Shown here piece after piece: positions 53,702-64,000 of a stretch of 64,000 nucleotides of DNA. Every line of letters begins with the position of its first letter. The first letter of the stretch is position 1. A program made the position numbers and the translations under genes. Source of the stretch: Xestospongia bergquistia (lineage: Eukaryota > Porifera > Demospongiae > Haplosclerida > Petrosiidae); assembly GCA_963965975.1 (NCBI GenBank), contig OZ014418.1, positions 1,300,275 to 1,364,274 on the forward strand. The letters are read 5' to 3'. Below the pieces are notes generated by a model that did not search any database, was not told where the DNA came from, and was given only the letters and a program-made list of their open reading frames with translations.

Positions 53702-54727
53702 ATGGCTGTTCTTTATCTGTTGTTTATCTTTCCTGTTCTCCTAATAACCTGTTTTGTTGAAGGATCCTCTTATTGTATGGCTGACTGTGATAGTAATGGT
53801 CATCAACCTTCACTATATTTGCGAGTTTGTTGTCATCCATTCAATAGAGGAAAGTCATTTAAAATACAAGATGAAATGAGTCATATAAACTACATCTTAT
53901 GTCCATCAGCACCTCCAACTTCATGTCCAATATTCAGTTCATGTAGTCAATTATATTACCCTACTGCTCCCTCAGGTTATTATAATATAAGATTATCTAA
54001 TGGTAGTCAGGTTGAAGTGTACTGTGATATGAAGGGTAGTCATTGTGATGGAGAGGGAGGTTGGACAAGAGTGGCATTTGTTAACATGAGTGAACCTGGT
54101 TCATCTTGTCCATCTGGACTAGTAAAATATGATAACATCTTTGATACCAGTTTATGTTGGATTACTGAGCCGACAGAAAAATGCAACTCTACTTTCTTCT
54201 TTACATATAGTCTCAACTATACCAAGGTATGTGGTCAAGTGAGAGGATATCAATATGGATATCCAATAGGTTTTCATTATTATATTATCAATGCTAATAA
54301 TTTTGATCCTCAAATAAAGACATTTGGAGTAGCTCTTACCTACAGTAATAATCCTCGTAAACATATTTGGACTTATGCTGGAGGCTATAGTGAACAAGGA
54401 ACAAGCTCAAGTCATAGTCCCTGTAATAATGGCAGTCAATATATGAACTATACTATACCATTTGTTGGTAATGATTACTACTGTGAATCAGGACGTGGTG
54501 TTGGTGAAAGTGGTTATATCTTATATTCCAATGATCCCCTCTGGGATGGTCAGGACTGTCCTGAACGTGTGGCTACCTGTTGCACTTCTCCTAAGATGCC
54601 ATGGTTTGTTAAGACATTAAATGAGACAATTAATGATGATATTGAGTTAAGTGTGTGTGGTAGTGGTATAGTTAATTTTAAAGTTTGGGGTATTCCTATT
54701 GATCTTATTGAACTTTATATCAAATAA
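53702..54727 (+). CDS. Array gene 14: secreted Cys-rich, fibrinogen-C-like family protein (intact, mosaic)
   Basis: Single exon, 341 residues, signal peptide MAVLYLLFIFPVLLITCFVEG, module I. The first ~150 codons are beta type. From GLVKYDNIFDTSLCW onward it matches alpha gene 4 (ITEPTEKC, YPIGFHYYIINAN, GSGIVNFKVWGIP) and has the alpha 3' flank. One framework Cys is lost (SSHSPCNNG where others have SHCPCNNG), so its disulfide pattern may differ. Confidence 0.86.
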   Translation: MAVLYLLFIFPVLLITCFVEGSSYCMADCDSNGHQPSLYLRVCCHPFNRGKSFKIQDEMSHINYILCPSAPPTSCPIFSSCSQLYYPTAPSGYYNIRLSNGSQVEVYCDMKGSHCDGEGGWTRVAFVNMSEPGSSCPSGLVKYDNIFDTSLCWITEPTEKCNSTFFFTYSLNYTKVCGQVRGYQYGYPIGFHYYIINANNFDPQIKTFGVALTYSNNPRKHIWTYAGGYSEQGTSSSHSPCNNGSQYMNYTIPFVGNDYYCESGRGVGESGYILYSNDPLWDGQDCPERVATCCTSPKMPWFVKTLNETINDDIELSVCGSGIVNFKVWGIPIDLIELYIK

Positions 54728-55631
54728 AGAAAGTACAAAATGTTAAACAATATATTTGTAGCTACTTCCTTTTATAAAGGTTGTTATGTTGTTATAATCA
54801 TTTATTAATTAATTGTATTGTTTATAAAATAAACTGTCTAATTGTTCATTCATTACTACAGTGTGACATTTTGTGTTAATAGTTGTTCTCTAACATTTTA
54901 AAATAATAATCAACATCTCTTAACAATATATGAAGAGAGGACAATATATAATTAATACAGTCTTACCTTTGAACTTACAATCAACATCATGTATTGTTCT
55001 GTTGTTAACAATAGTAATGAAGGATAATATATAGAAAATGAATTATATCAGTTGTACTATTGAGATGACTTACTTCTATTGGTCAGATTAGTGTTGGTGA
55101 AATCTGGTTATATCTTATATTCCAATGATACCCTCTGGGATGGTCAAGACTGTCCTGGACATGAGGCTACCTGTTGTACTTCCCCTAAGATGCCATGGTC
55201 TGTTAAGACATTAAGTAAAGGAAAATGAAAACATCTACAAAGGATACTATATTATATTATATTATAAGTCATACTGAGAATAATGACAAATACTTTTTAG
55301 GAAGTATCTACTGCAATACAAGACGATTGTAACATATAGTGATTTCATCTGACAGCTGGCAACTAGTTTGATGATGATGATGTTTGAAATAATTTGTAAT
55401 CTTGTTTGATCAAACTTGTTTCCTTGGTCAATTGAGTTATTTTGTTATAGTACAACATACCAATAATACACTAAGTGTTTTACATGAATTATGGATTCCA
55501 TGGTAATCTACCAATATAAGTTACAAATTGGTTGGTTGGTTGTAGTAACTTATTTACAGTTGTTATATTACTGTTTGGTTGTTAACTGAGAGTAATAACA
55601 ATTGTAAATATATCATTGATAGTTGAGAATA
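54728..55631 (+). other. Array spacer with C-terminal fragment
   Basis: Alpha 3' flank, then a C-terminal piece at about 55078-55215 (GGTGAAATCTGGTTATATC … CCATGGTCTGTTAAGAC). A truncated CAGCTG element lies at about 55266-55362, then beta upstream DNA. Confidence 0.65.
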
Positions 55632-56659
55632 ATGGTTGTTCTTTATCTGTTGTTGATCTTTCTTGTTCTCCTAATAACCTGTTCTTTGAAGGATCCTCTT
55701 ACTGTATGGCTGACTGTGATAGTGATAGTCATCAACCTTCACTATATTTGCGAGTTTGTTGTCATCCATTCAATAGAGGAAAGTCATTTAAAATACAAGA
55801 TGAAATGAGTCATATAAACTACATCTTATGTCCATCAATACCTCCAACTTTATGTCCAGTATTCAGTTCATGTAGTCAATTACATTACTCTACTGCTCCC
55901 TCAGGTTATTATAATATAACATTATCTAATGGTAGTCAGGTTGAAGTGTACTGTGATATGAAGGGTAGTCATTGTGATGGAGATGGAGGTTGGACAAGAG
56001 TGGCATTTGTTAACATGAGTGAACCTGGTTCATCTTGTCCACCTGGACTAGTACAATATGATAACATCATTAATACTAGCTTATGTTGGATTAATAATGG
56101 AACATATTCTGGTTGTAACTCTACTTTCTTCTCCACTTATGGTCTCAACTATAATAAAGTGTGTGGTCAAGTAAGAGGATATCAATATGGAGATCTTAGG
56201 GCTTTTGGTTGTTATATTAGAAATAATATTTGCTTTGATCCTCAAATAAAGACATATGGAGTAACTCTTACCTACAGTAACAACCCTCGTAAACATATTT
56301 GGACTTATGCTGAAGGTCGATATGAACAAGGACTATACTCTTATGCTTGTCCCTGTAATAACGGCAGTCGATACATAAACTTTACTATACCATTTGTTGG
56401 TAATGATTACTACTGTGAATCAGGATCTTATAATATTAGTCATGGTTATGTCTTATTTCCCAATGATCCTCTCTGGAATGGTCAGGACTGTCATGGACCT
56501 GAGGCTACCTGTTGTACTTCTCCTAAGGTGCCATGGTTTGTCAAGACATTAAATGAGACAGTTAATGATAATATTGAGCTGAGTACATGTGGTGAAAGTT
56601 ATCGTCAGATTTCTTTGAAGGGTACTCCTCTTGACCTTGTTGAACTTTACATCAAATAA
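55632..56659 (+). pseudogene. Array copy 15: 1-nt deletion in the signal peptide
   Basis: ATG 55632 encodes MVVLYLLLIFLVLLITCSL. A missing G (TGTTCTTTGAAGG in place of TGTTCTGTTGAAGG, near 55687) then shifts the frame and ends translation at 55808. Downstream the normal frame is open for all ~325 remaining codons (module I, loop INNGTYSGC, ESGSYNISHGYVL, GTPLDLVELYIK). This is the only lesion, so it is a recent pseudogene or a sequence error. Beta upstream and beta 3' flank. Confidence 0.85.
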
Positions 56660-58997
56660 CTCATTCCTGCTACACCCACACACATATCAGTATATTAAAC
56701 TATGTATATATTTTATATGTATGTATATGTAATGTAAGTACATACATTGTATATATGTTATATGTACATTTTATAGAGTTTGCACAATTGATTTCTATTT
56801 TGTGTTTTGTTGCTATGGTTATAATTACTATATTTTATGATGTCATATGTTCAATGTATTACAATAAATATTAAGAGTGAACTAATTATATTAAATCTCT
56901 ATTAAATATTATTGTAACTAATATTAACATATGTAGTTATATTAGTTAGTTGATATTAAATGATATTAAATGATATATTAATATCGTAAACATATTTAGA
57001 CTTACGTTGGAGGGTCCTATAAACTAAGAACATTCCCAGCTTATTGTCTTTGCAATAATGGCAGTCCTTGTAAACATATATGCTGAAGGTTTTAATGAAC
57101 AAGAATTAGACTCACATTATTATATATTGAACACATAGCTACATAAAGTATAATTATTAATACTTATTATTAAGAGATGACTTAACACATCCACTACATA
57201 ATAGATAGATTATCTGAAGAAATTTCCTCTGTTGAATGAAGATCAAATACCTATGAGAGAGAGGAGGGGTGGAGAGTGAGAGATATCCATTTTAATCAAT
57301 TAATAACTGTCATGATTTCAAGAGATAATAAATCTATTATTGTTATTCTTCTTGTTTGTTAATTATTGTGTTATTGTTTCTTGTTAATATTTCTGGTATG
57401 ACTATTATTATTAAATTAATAGTTTATTATTTTAATTGTATTAATAGATGTACAGAGATTATAGTGGATATCAAATTTTAATTGACCAGTTAAATATAGT
57501 TTTTAAAGAATTATCTTATTAAATGAAAATATGATAAGCAATATCAATAATAACATTGTCAATTTATCTACAAGAGACATCAAAAGAAGAAATTAGTGAA
57601 TAATTTAATAGCAGCAGGTACTGTACAATCATTTAAATTTGAATATGAATTATGTATGTATGTACTTTGTATCATTAAATAGCAAAATAAAGTAATTTAT
57701 TTTGTGCAGACAACACAAGCTATAACTTTATTTGACACATAAGGAGGACAAGGAATACCACTGTGGGTATGTTAGAGAATAAAATATTGATTTTAATTTT
57801 ATATTTTGTTGCTATGGTTACTTTCGTAAGTATATGTACTTATACTTAAGTCCTTACAAATGTACTTGGCCCCATGCCTGTCTAAGTACATATTATATAT
57901 ACATTGTATTTTAGGGACCAGCTGACAAGTCATACTGAGAATAATGACAAATACTCTTTAGGAAGTATCTACTACAATACAAAATGATTGTAACATATAG
58001 TGATTTCATCTGACAGCTGGCAACTAGTTTGATGTTGCTCATTGTAAATTAATTACGAACTATTTTTTAGATTATACCAGTATAGATGGATTACTATATA
58101 ATTCAAAATTACTCAATGAATAATTAGTTGCTTTGTTATAGTATAACATACCAAAAATACACTAAGTGTTTTGTATGAATTATGGATTATGGTAATCTAC
58201 CAATATAAGTTACAAATTGGTTGGTTGGTTGTAGTAACTTATTTTACAGTTGTAATTATGGTTATTTCTTACATTTCATGATTCCCTCTGGGATGGTCGG
58301 GACTGTCCTGGACGTGAGGCTACCTGTTGTACTTTTCCTAAGATGCCATGGTTTGTCAAGACATTAAATGAGACAGTTAGTGTTATTATTGAGTTGAGTA
58401 TATGTGGTTATGATTATCATCGGACTACTTTTTGGGGTACTCCTCTTGACTTTGTTGAACTTTACATCAAATAACTCATTCCTACTACACTCACACCCAC
58501 ACACATATCAGTATATTACACTGTAATACATATGTATATATTTTATATGTATGTATATGTAATGTAAGTACATATTATATATACATTGTATATATGTTAT
58601 ATGTACATTTTATACAGTTTATGTAATTGATTTTAATTTTGTTTATGTATTTTAGGGACCAGCTGACAAGTCATACTGAGAATAATGACAAATACTCTTT
58701 AGGAAGTATCTACTGCAATACAAGATGATTGTAACATAAAGTGATTTCATCTGACAGCTGGCAACTAGTTTGATGTTGTTCATTGTAAATTAATTACCAA
58801 CTAGTTTGTAGATTATACCAGTATAGATGGATTACTATAGAATTCAAAATTACTCAATGAATAATTAGTTGCTTTGTTATAGTACAACATACCAAAAATA
58901 CACTAAATGTTTTGTATGAATTATGGATTCCATGGTAATCTGTGAATATAAGCTATAAACTGGTAGGTTGGTTGTAGTACCTTGATAGTTGAGTATA
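56660..58997 (+). other. Long array spacer with fragments and duplicated blocks
   Basis: Beta flank, then a broken middle fragment at about 56993-57125 (TTAGACTTACGTTGGAGG …), then ~600 bp of AT-rich DNA with nothing recognised. At 57763 the single arm of the 47406 palindrome and its ~130-bp neighbour appear, followed by a CAGCTG element (57918), a C-terminal gene fragment (58262-58474), a beta flank and a second CAGCTG element (58659). Confidence 0.65.
58262..58474 (+). pseudogene. Array fragment (C-terminal ~70 codons, open)
   Basis: DSLWDGRDCPGREATCC through the KMPWFVKTLNE motif to the TAA before CTCATTCC. The reading frame is intact but there is no start, signal peptide or upstream part. 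Loop GYDYHRTTFWGTP is unique to it. Confidence 0.8.
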
Positions 58998-60029
58998 ATG
59001 GCTGTTGTTTATCTGTTGTTTATCTTTCTTGTTCTCTTGATAACCTGTTCTGTTGAAGGGTCCTCTTATTGTATGACTGACTGTAATAGTAATGGTCAGA
59101 GACCATTTACTAAGTATGAAAAGTTGTGTTGTTTTCCCTCAAACAAGGGACGCTTTATTCCTATTACTAAAGATGATGGTCGCTCTGGACTAGTTGTGTG
59201 TCCAGATACTATACCCAAATGGTGTCGTTATAGCTCATGCTATGATATACTACAGTTGAATCCTACTGCTCTCTCAGGTTATTATAATATAACATTATCT
59301 AATGGTAGTCAGGTTGAAGTGTACTGTGATATGGAGGGTAGTCATTGTGATAGAGAAAGAGGTTGGACAAGAGTGGCATTTGTTAACATGAGTGAACCTG
59401 GTTCATCTTGTCCATCTGGACTAGTACAATATGATAACATCTTTGATACTAGCTTATGTTGGATTACTGAGCAGACAGCAAAATGCAGTTCTACTTTCTT
59501 CTTTACTTATGGTCTCAACTATACCAAGGTATGTGGTCGAGTGAGAGGATATCAATATGGATATCCAATAGGTTTTTATTATTATATTATCAATGCTAAT
59601 GATTTTGATCCTCAAATAAAGACATTTGGAGCAACTTTTACTTACAGTAACAATCCTCGTAAACATATATGGACTTATGCTGGAGGTCATGGTGAACAAG
59701 GAACAAGCTCAAGTCATTGTCCCTGTAATAATGGCAGTCAATACATGAACTATACTATACCATTTGTTAGTAATGATTACTACTGTGAATCAGGACGTGG
59801 TGTTGATGAAAATGGTCATATCTTATATTCTAATGATCCTCTCTGGGATGGTCAAGACTGCCATGGACCAGAGGCTACCTGTTGTACTTCTCCTAAGATG
59901 CCATGGTTTGTTAAGACACTTAACGAGACAGTTAATGATGATATTGAGTTAAGTGTGTGTGGTAGTGGTAGAGTTAATTTTAATGTTCATGGTACTCCTA
60001 TTGATCTTATTGAACTTTACATCAAATAA
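58998..60029 (+). CDS. Array gene 16: secreted Cys-rich, fibrinogen-C-like family protein (intact, module II, mosaic)
   Basis: Single exon, 343 residues, signal peptide MAVVYLLFIFLVLLITCSVEG. It is module II (RPFTKYEKLCCFPSNKG) behind a beta-class upstream region, joined to an alpha-type body (ITEQTAKC, YPIGFYYYIINAND, GSGRVNFNVHGTP) with alpha 3' flank. It is the intact sister of copy 11 in its 5' half, both reading DRERGWTRVAF where others have DGEGGWTRVAF. FVSNDYY replaces the otherwise invariant FVGNDYY. Confidence 0.87.
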   Translation: MAVVYLLFIFLVLLITCSVEGSSYCMTDCNSNGQRPFTKYEKLCCFPSNKGRFIPITKDDGRSGLVVCPDTIPKWCRYSSCYDILQLNPTALSGYYNITLSNGSQVEVYCDMEGSHCDRERGWTRVAFVNMSEPGSSCPSGLVQYDNIFDTSLCWITEQTAKCSSTFFFTYGLNYTKVCGRVRGYQYGYPIGFYYYIINANDFDPQIKTFGATFTYSNNPRKHIWTYAGGHGEQGTSSSHCPCNNGSQYMNYTIPFVSNDYYCESGRGVDENGHILYSNDPLWDGQDCHGPEATCCTSPKMPWFVKTLNETVNDDIELSVCGSGRVNFNVHGTPIDLIELYIK

Positions 60030-60841
60030 AGAAAAAAAGTTTACAAAAAGTACAAAATGTTAAACAATATATTTGTAGCTACTTCATTTTATAAAGGTTG
60101 TTATGTTGTTATAATCATTTATTAATTAATTGTATTGTTTATAAAATAAAGTGTCTAATTGTTCATTCATTACTACAGCGTGACATTTTGTGTTAATAGT
60201 TGTTTACTAGTATTTTAAAATAATAATCAACATCTCTTAACAATATATGAAGAGAGGACAATATATAATTAATACAGTCTTACCTTTGAACTTACAATCA
60301 ACATCATGTACTGTTCTGTTGTTAACAATAGTAATGAAGGATAATGTATAAAAAATGAATCAAATAAGTTATACTATTGAGATGACTTTCTTGTATTGGT
60401 CAGATTAGTGTTGGTGAAATCTGGTTATATCTTATATTCCAATGATACCCTCTGGGATGGTCAAGACTGTCCTGGACATGAAGCTACCTTTTGTACTTCC
60501 CCTAAGATGCCATGGTTTGTTAAGACATTAAGTAAAGGAAAATGAAAACATTAACAAAGGATACTATATTGTTGTCAGTATCATAGCAGTTCAATTCAAG
60601 TCAATATGAATGACTATGGTGTGTCAAAATATTTAATGAGAGAGCTAGTAATGATATTGAGTTGAATGTGTGTGTGGTAATGGTAGTAAAATTAATTAAA
60701 TACAGGGCAGAAATAGGAACAGCATGTGGTATTCGATAGATAATATCTAATTCCTTTTGTTATGTATCAAAAAATTATTTTATAATTCAATTTGCCATAC
60801 CTCAATTGATATTTGGTCAATTTTGTTCAATAAATAAATAC

Positions 60842-60872
<31 letters not shown>

Positions 60873-61958
60873 TCTAAATATAGTAACAAATGATAAGATT
60901 AATTATATTCTATATATTCTAAATATAGTAACGAATGACATCATGATTAATTTATTCTATATATTCTAAATATAGTAACAAATGATAAGATTAATTATAT
61001 TATTATTAATTATATTAATTATATTCTAAATTTTGTGGTAGTGGTTGTAATTTTAATTGCAATGGATTTTTTGTTTATGGTACTCCTTTTGATCTTGTTG
61101 AACTTTACATCAAAATTAGAGAGTTCAAAATGTCTAACATTATATATGTATATAGCTATATACTTTTATAAAGGTCATCATATTGTTATATTACATTGTG
61201 ACATTTTGGGGTTAATATTTCTTCTCTAAAATTTTTAAAACAATCTCTTAACAAGACAGAACAATATACTGTAAAGTAATAAATGCTTTAATGGATAAAC
61301 AGCACTAGACTATAATAGGTCTCAATTTGATTAGCTGTCTATTTAATTTTGTTATTGTAAGTACATTGTAATATTAACAATGTATACTTTTCGTAGTCAC
61401 ATGATCAGGTATATCTAGATAACAACAACTCATGACCAGTTATAGGAGATCAAATGTAAGGTTACTCTGTTGTACAGTTAGTAATGATATAAGTTGAGTA
61501 TGTATGATGCTAAGGTCAATGTAAGGATTACTTCTTTTAACCTTGTTGAGCTATACAACTCTCATCCCACCTACACACACACAAACACATTGTATATTAA
61601 TATATAATATTATTGACATGTATGTATGTATACATGGAATTCTATTGTATTGTTATAACTAGATATTTTCATGATATATTAACATAAGTTAACTATAGCA
61701 TTTATTTTGTGTAATACTATTATATTTTAAACAAAATATTGTCATAAGAAACTAATCAATGAAGAAAGACCTAACTGTGATGTTATGGGTGATGAAATAG
61801 TTATAATATTATATATTTGTAAAAACATCAGAATTTGTTATAGGTAGTAGTAGGTCAACTGATACTACATACTATGAATAGTCAGACAGCTTCTAGTCAA
61901 TAGTTAGATCAGTCAAGTCTATAGTGATATTCAGTTCTTCTTTTTTAGTGTATCTATA
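60030..61958 (+). other. Array spacer with fragments and simple repeats
   Basis: Alpha 3' flank. C-terminal fragments lie at about 60400-60535 and 61035-61115. A (TA)n run occupies 60846-60871. A ~45-bp unit (TTCTAAATATAGTAACAAAT) is repeated three times at 60871-61000. The ACTAGACTATAATAGG block is at 61304, and the gamma upstream block lies just before 61959. No complete gene. Confidence 0.65.
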
Positions 61959-62992
61959 ATGTGTTCTCTCTGGTCATTTATCTTTTTTGTTCTCTTAATA
62001 ACCTGTTCTGTTGAAGGATCCTCTAATTGTATGACTGACTGTGATAGTAATGGTCAGAGACCATTTACTAAGTATGAAGAGTTGTGTTGTTCTCCCTCAA
62101 GCAAGGGACGCTTTATTTCTATTACTAAAGATGATGGTCGCTCTGGACTTGTTGTATGTCCAGATACTATACCCAAATGGTGTCCAGGAGTTTATATTTC
62201 ACTTCATGCTATGAGATACTGCAGTCAAATCAAACTTCTCCCTCAGGTTATTATAATATAATGTTATCTAATGATAGTCAGGTTGAAGTGTACTGCGATA
62301 TGGAAGGTAGTCATTGTGATGGAGAAGAAGGTCGGACAAGAGTGGCATTTGTTAACATGAGTGAACCTGGTTCATCTTGTCCACCTGGACTAGTACAATA
62401 CGATGACATCTTTGATACCAGCTTATGTTGGATTAATAATGGAACAATTTTTTATGGTTGTAACTCTACTATCTTCTCTACTAATGGTCTTAACTATACC
62501 AAGGTGTGTGGTCAAGTAAGAGGATATCAATATGGATATCCTCATACATTTGAATGTTATATTTACAACTATACTTGTTTCGATCCTCAAATAAAGACAT
62601 TTGGAGTAACTCTTACCTACAGTAACAATCCTCATAAACATATTTGGACTTATGCTGGTGGTGAAAATGAACAACAAACAGGCACAGATGATTGTCCATG
62701 TAATAATGGCAATCCATACATGAACTTTACTATACCATTTGTTGGTAATGATTACTACTGTGAATCAGGAACTAGTACTTTCTCTGGTTGGGTCTTATAT
62801 TCCAATGATCCCCTTTGGGATGGTCAGGATTGTCCTGGACATGAGGCTACCTGTTGTACTTCTCCTAAGATGCCATGGTTTGTTAAGACATTAAATGAGA
62901 CAGTTAATGATGATATTGAGTTGAGTACATGTGGTGACAATGATCATGAGATTTCTTTGAGGGGTAATCCTCTTGACCTTGTTGAACTTTAA
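61959..62992 (+). pseudogene. Array copy 17: module II copy with frameshift and early stop
   Basis: Gamma upstream, MCSLWSFIFFVLLITCSVEG, module II. One base is missing near 62193 (GGAGTTTATATTTCAC against GGAGTTCATAATATCAC of copy 8), shifting the frame before TSCYEILQSN. The downstream frame is open but has GRTRVAF in place of GWTRVAF. TAC-to-TAA at 62990-62992 removes the last three residues (YIK). Three independent changes argue for a real pseudogene. Beta 3' flank. Confidence 0.87.
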
Positions 62993-63723
62993 ATCAAATA
63001 ACTCATTCCTACTACACACCCACACACATATATCACTCTATTACACTGTAATACATATGTATATATTTTATATGTATGTATATGTAATGTAAGTACATAT
63101 TATATATACATTGTATATATGTTATATGTACATTTTATACAGTTTATATAATTGATTTTAATTTTATATTTTGTTGCTATGGTTATAATTAATATATTTT
63201 ATGTAGTCATATGTTCAATATATTACAATAAATATTAAGAGTAAACTAGTTATATTAAATCTCTATTAAATATTGTTATAACTAATATTAATAAGTTAAT
63301 AACAACAATGATATGTAGTTAATTATAAGGATATTAAACAAAAGGAGATTATTTTTAGTACTAATAAAATAAAATTATTATAATATAATTATAATATAGA
63401 ACCTCAAATTATCAATATAGTTCATACTTTAGTAAAACCTCCTTCATTGACTAGGGACAATTTTGAACCAGCATACATCATTTGCATTTCTGGTTTAAAC
63501 CTGTTATATAAAGATATAGTGTAACAAGACAAGTACAATTGATAATAGAAGATAACAATAGACAGTTAGTGAACATGTAATACAGTTAATGAATTGTATA
63601 TAGACATTATAAATGATACATTTAATATAACATTAGTTACTATATGTATTCATTACAATATCCTTTTAAAGATAATGTTATGTTTATTTAAGTCTATAAC
63701 AAAATTAAGAGAATATTATAATA
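62993..63723 (+). other. Spacer duplicated from 33518-34234
   Basis: Beta 3' flank followed by ~550 bp that match 33690-34234 almost base for base, including ACCTCCTTCATTGACTAG and GACAAGTACA. No gene seen. Confidence 0.7.
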
Positions 63724-64000
63724 TATGTCATATATACCTTATATAATGTATTATATATTACATATGTCATATATACCTTATATAATGTGTTATATATTAC
63801 ATATGTCATATATACCTTATATAATGTATTATATATTACATATGTCATATATACCTTATATAATGTATTATATATTACATATGTCATATATACCTTATAT
63901 AATGTATTATATATTACATATGTCATATATACCTTATATAATGTATTATATATTACATATGTCATATATACCTTATATAATGTATTATATATTACATATG
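63724..64000 (+). repeat. 39-bp AT-rich satellite, at least 7 units, cut by window end
   Basis: Same 39-bp unit as 34235-34916, here mostly in the TGTCATATATACC variant. Runs off the right edge. Confidence 0.93.

Noticed and set aside
24252-62677. Recurring minus-strand open frames of 81-98 codons inside each array gene (MFTMTSSISPNMFTRIVTVG type)
   Set aside because: They recur only because the sense strand is conserved. No start context and no independent constraint is visible.

Overview
This looks like nuclear DNA from a compact, AT-rich animal genome, most probably a demosponge of the Amphimedon type. The sponge assignment is inference. It rests on metazoan genes packed 50-350 bp apart, GT-AG introns often only 45-70 bp long, protein divergence at the level expected of an early-branching animal, and a large lineage-specific secreted gene family. 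Nothing suggests a prokaryote.

Region 1 (1-23353) is a conserved housekeeping block. I rebuilt the exon structures by hand, checking splice phase and reading frame. In order: ZW10 C-terminal part (+), NDUFAF1 (+), an unrecognised one-membrane-segment protein (-), TRMT112 (+), ZFPL1 (-), selenoprotein N (+), PIGH (-), an LGN/Pins-type TPR protein (+), FAM161 (-), a CNIH4-type cornichon (+), DCAKD (-) and a CNIH1-type cornichon (+). From NDUFAF1 onward the strands alternate strictly. This gives five head-to-head pairs sharing 47-182 bp between start codons, and five tail-to-tail pairs. The selenoprotein N gene has all three parts of the recoding apparatus: an in-frame UGA, a strong stem-loop 5 nt after it (selenocysteine redefinition element) and a type II SECIS in the 3'UTR. 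Introns carry several tandem repeats, including ten 42-bp units in selenoprotein N.

Region 2 (23354-64000) is one large tandem array of an intronless, secreted, cysteine-rich family of about 340-354 residues. Each protein has a signal peptide, a short fibrinogen-C-like segment and a long conserved C-terminal region. I count 10 intact genes, 7 disrupted full or near-full copies and many C-terminal fragments. Copies fall into three upstream-sequence classes (alpha, beta, gamma), two N-terminal modules (I, II) and at least two 3'-flank classes. These are combined in different ways, so the array is a recombination mosaic. Differences between copies concentrate in short loops set in a nearly invariant framework. 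The pattern resembles loci for recognition or self/non-self molecules, but no function can be proved from sequence. Intergenic DNA holds segmental duplications, a 39-bp AT-rich satellite in two places, a MITE-like element, a repeated roughly 103-bp element with CAGCTG inverted ends, and a perfect 70-bp palindrome.

The array continues to, and probably beyond, the right edge. ZW10 is cut by the left edge.
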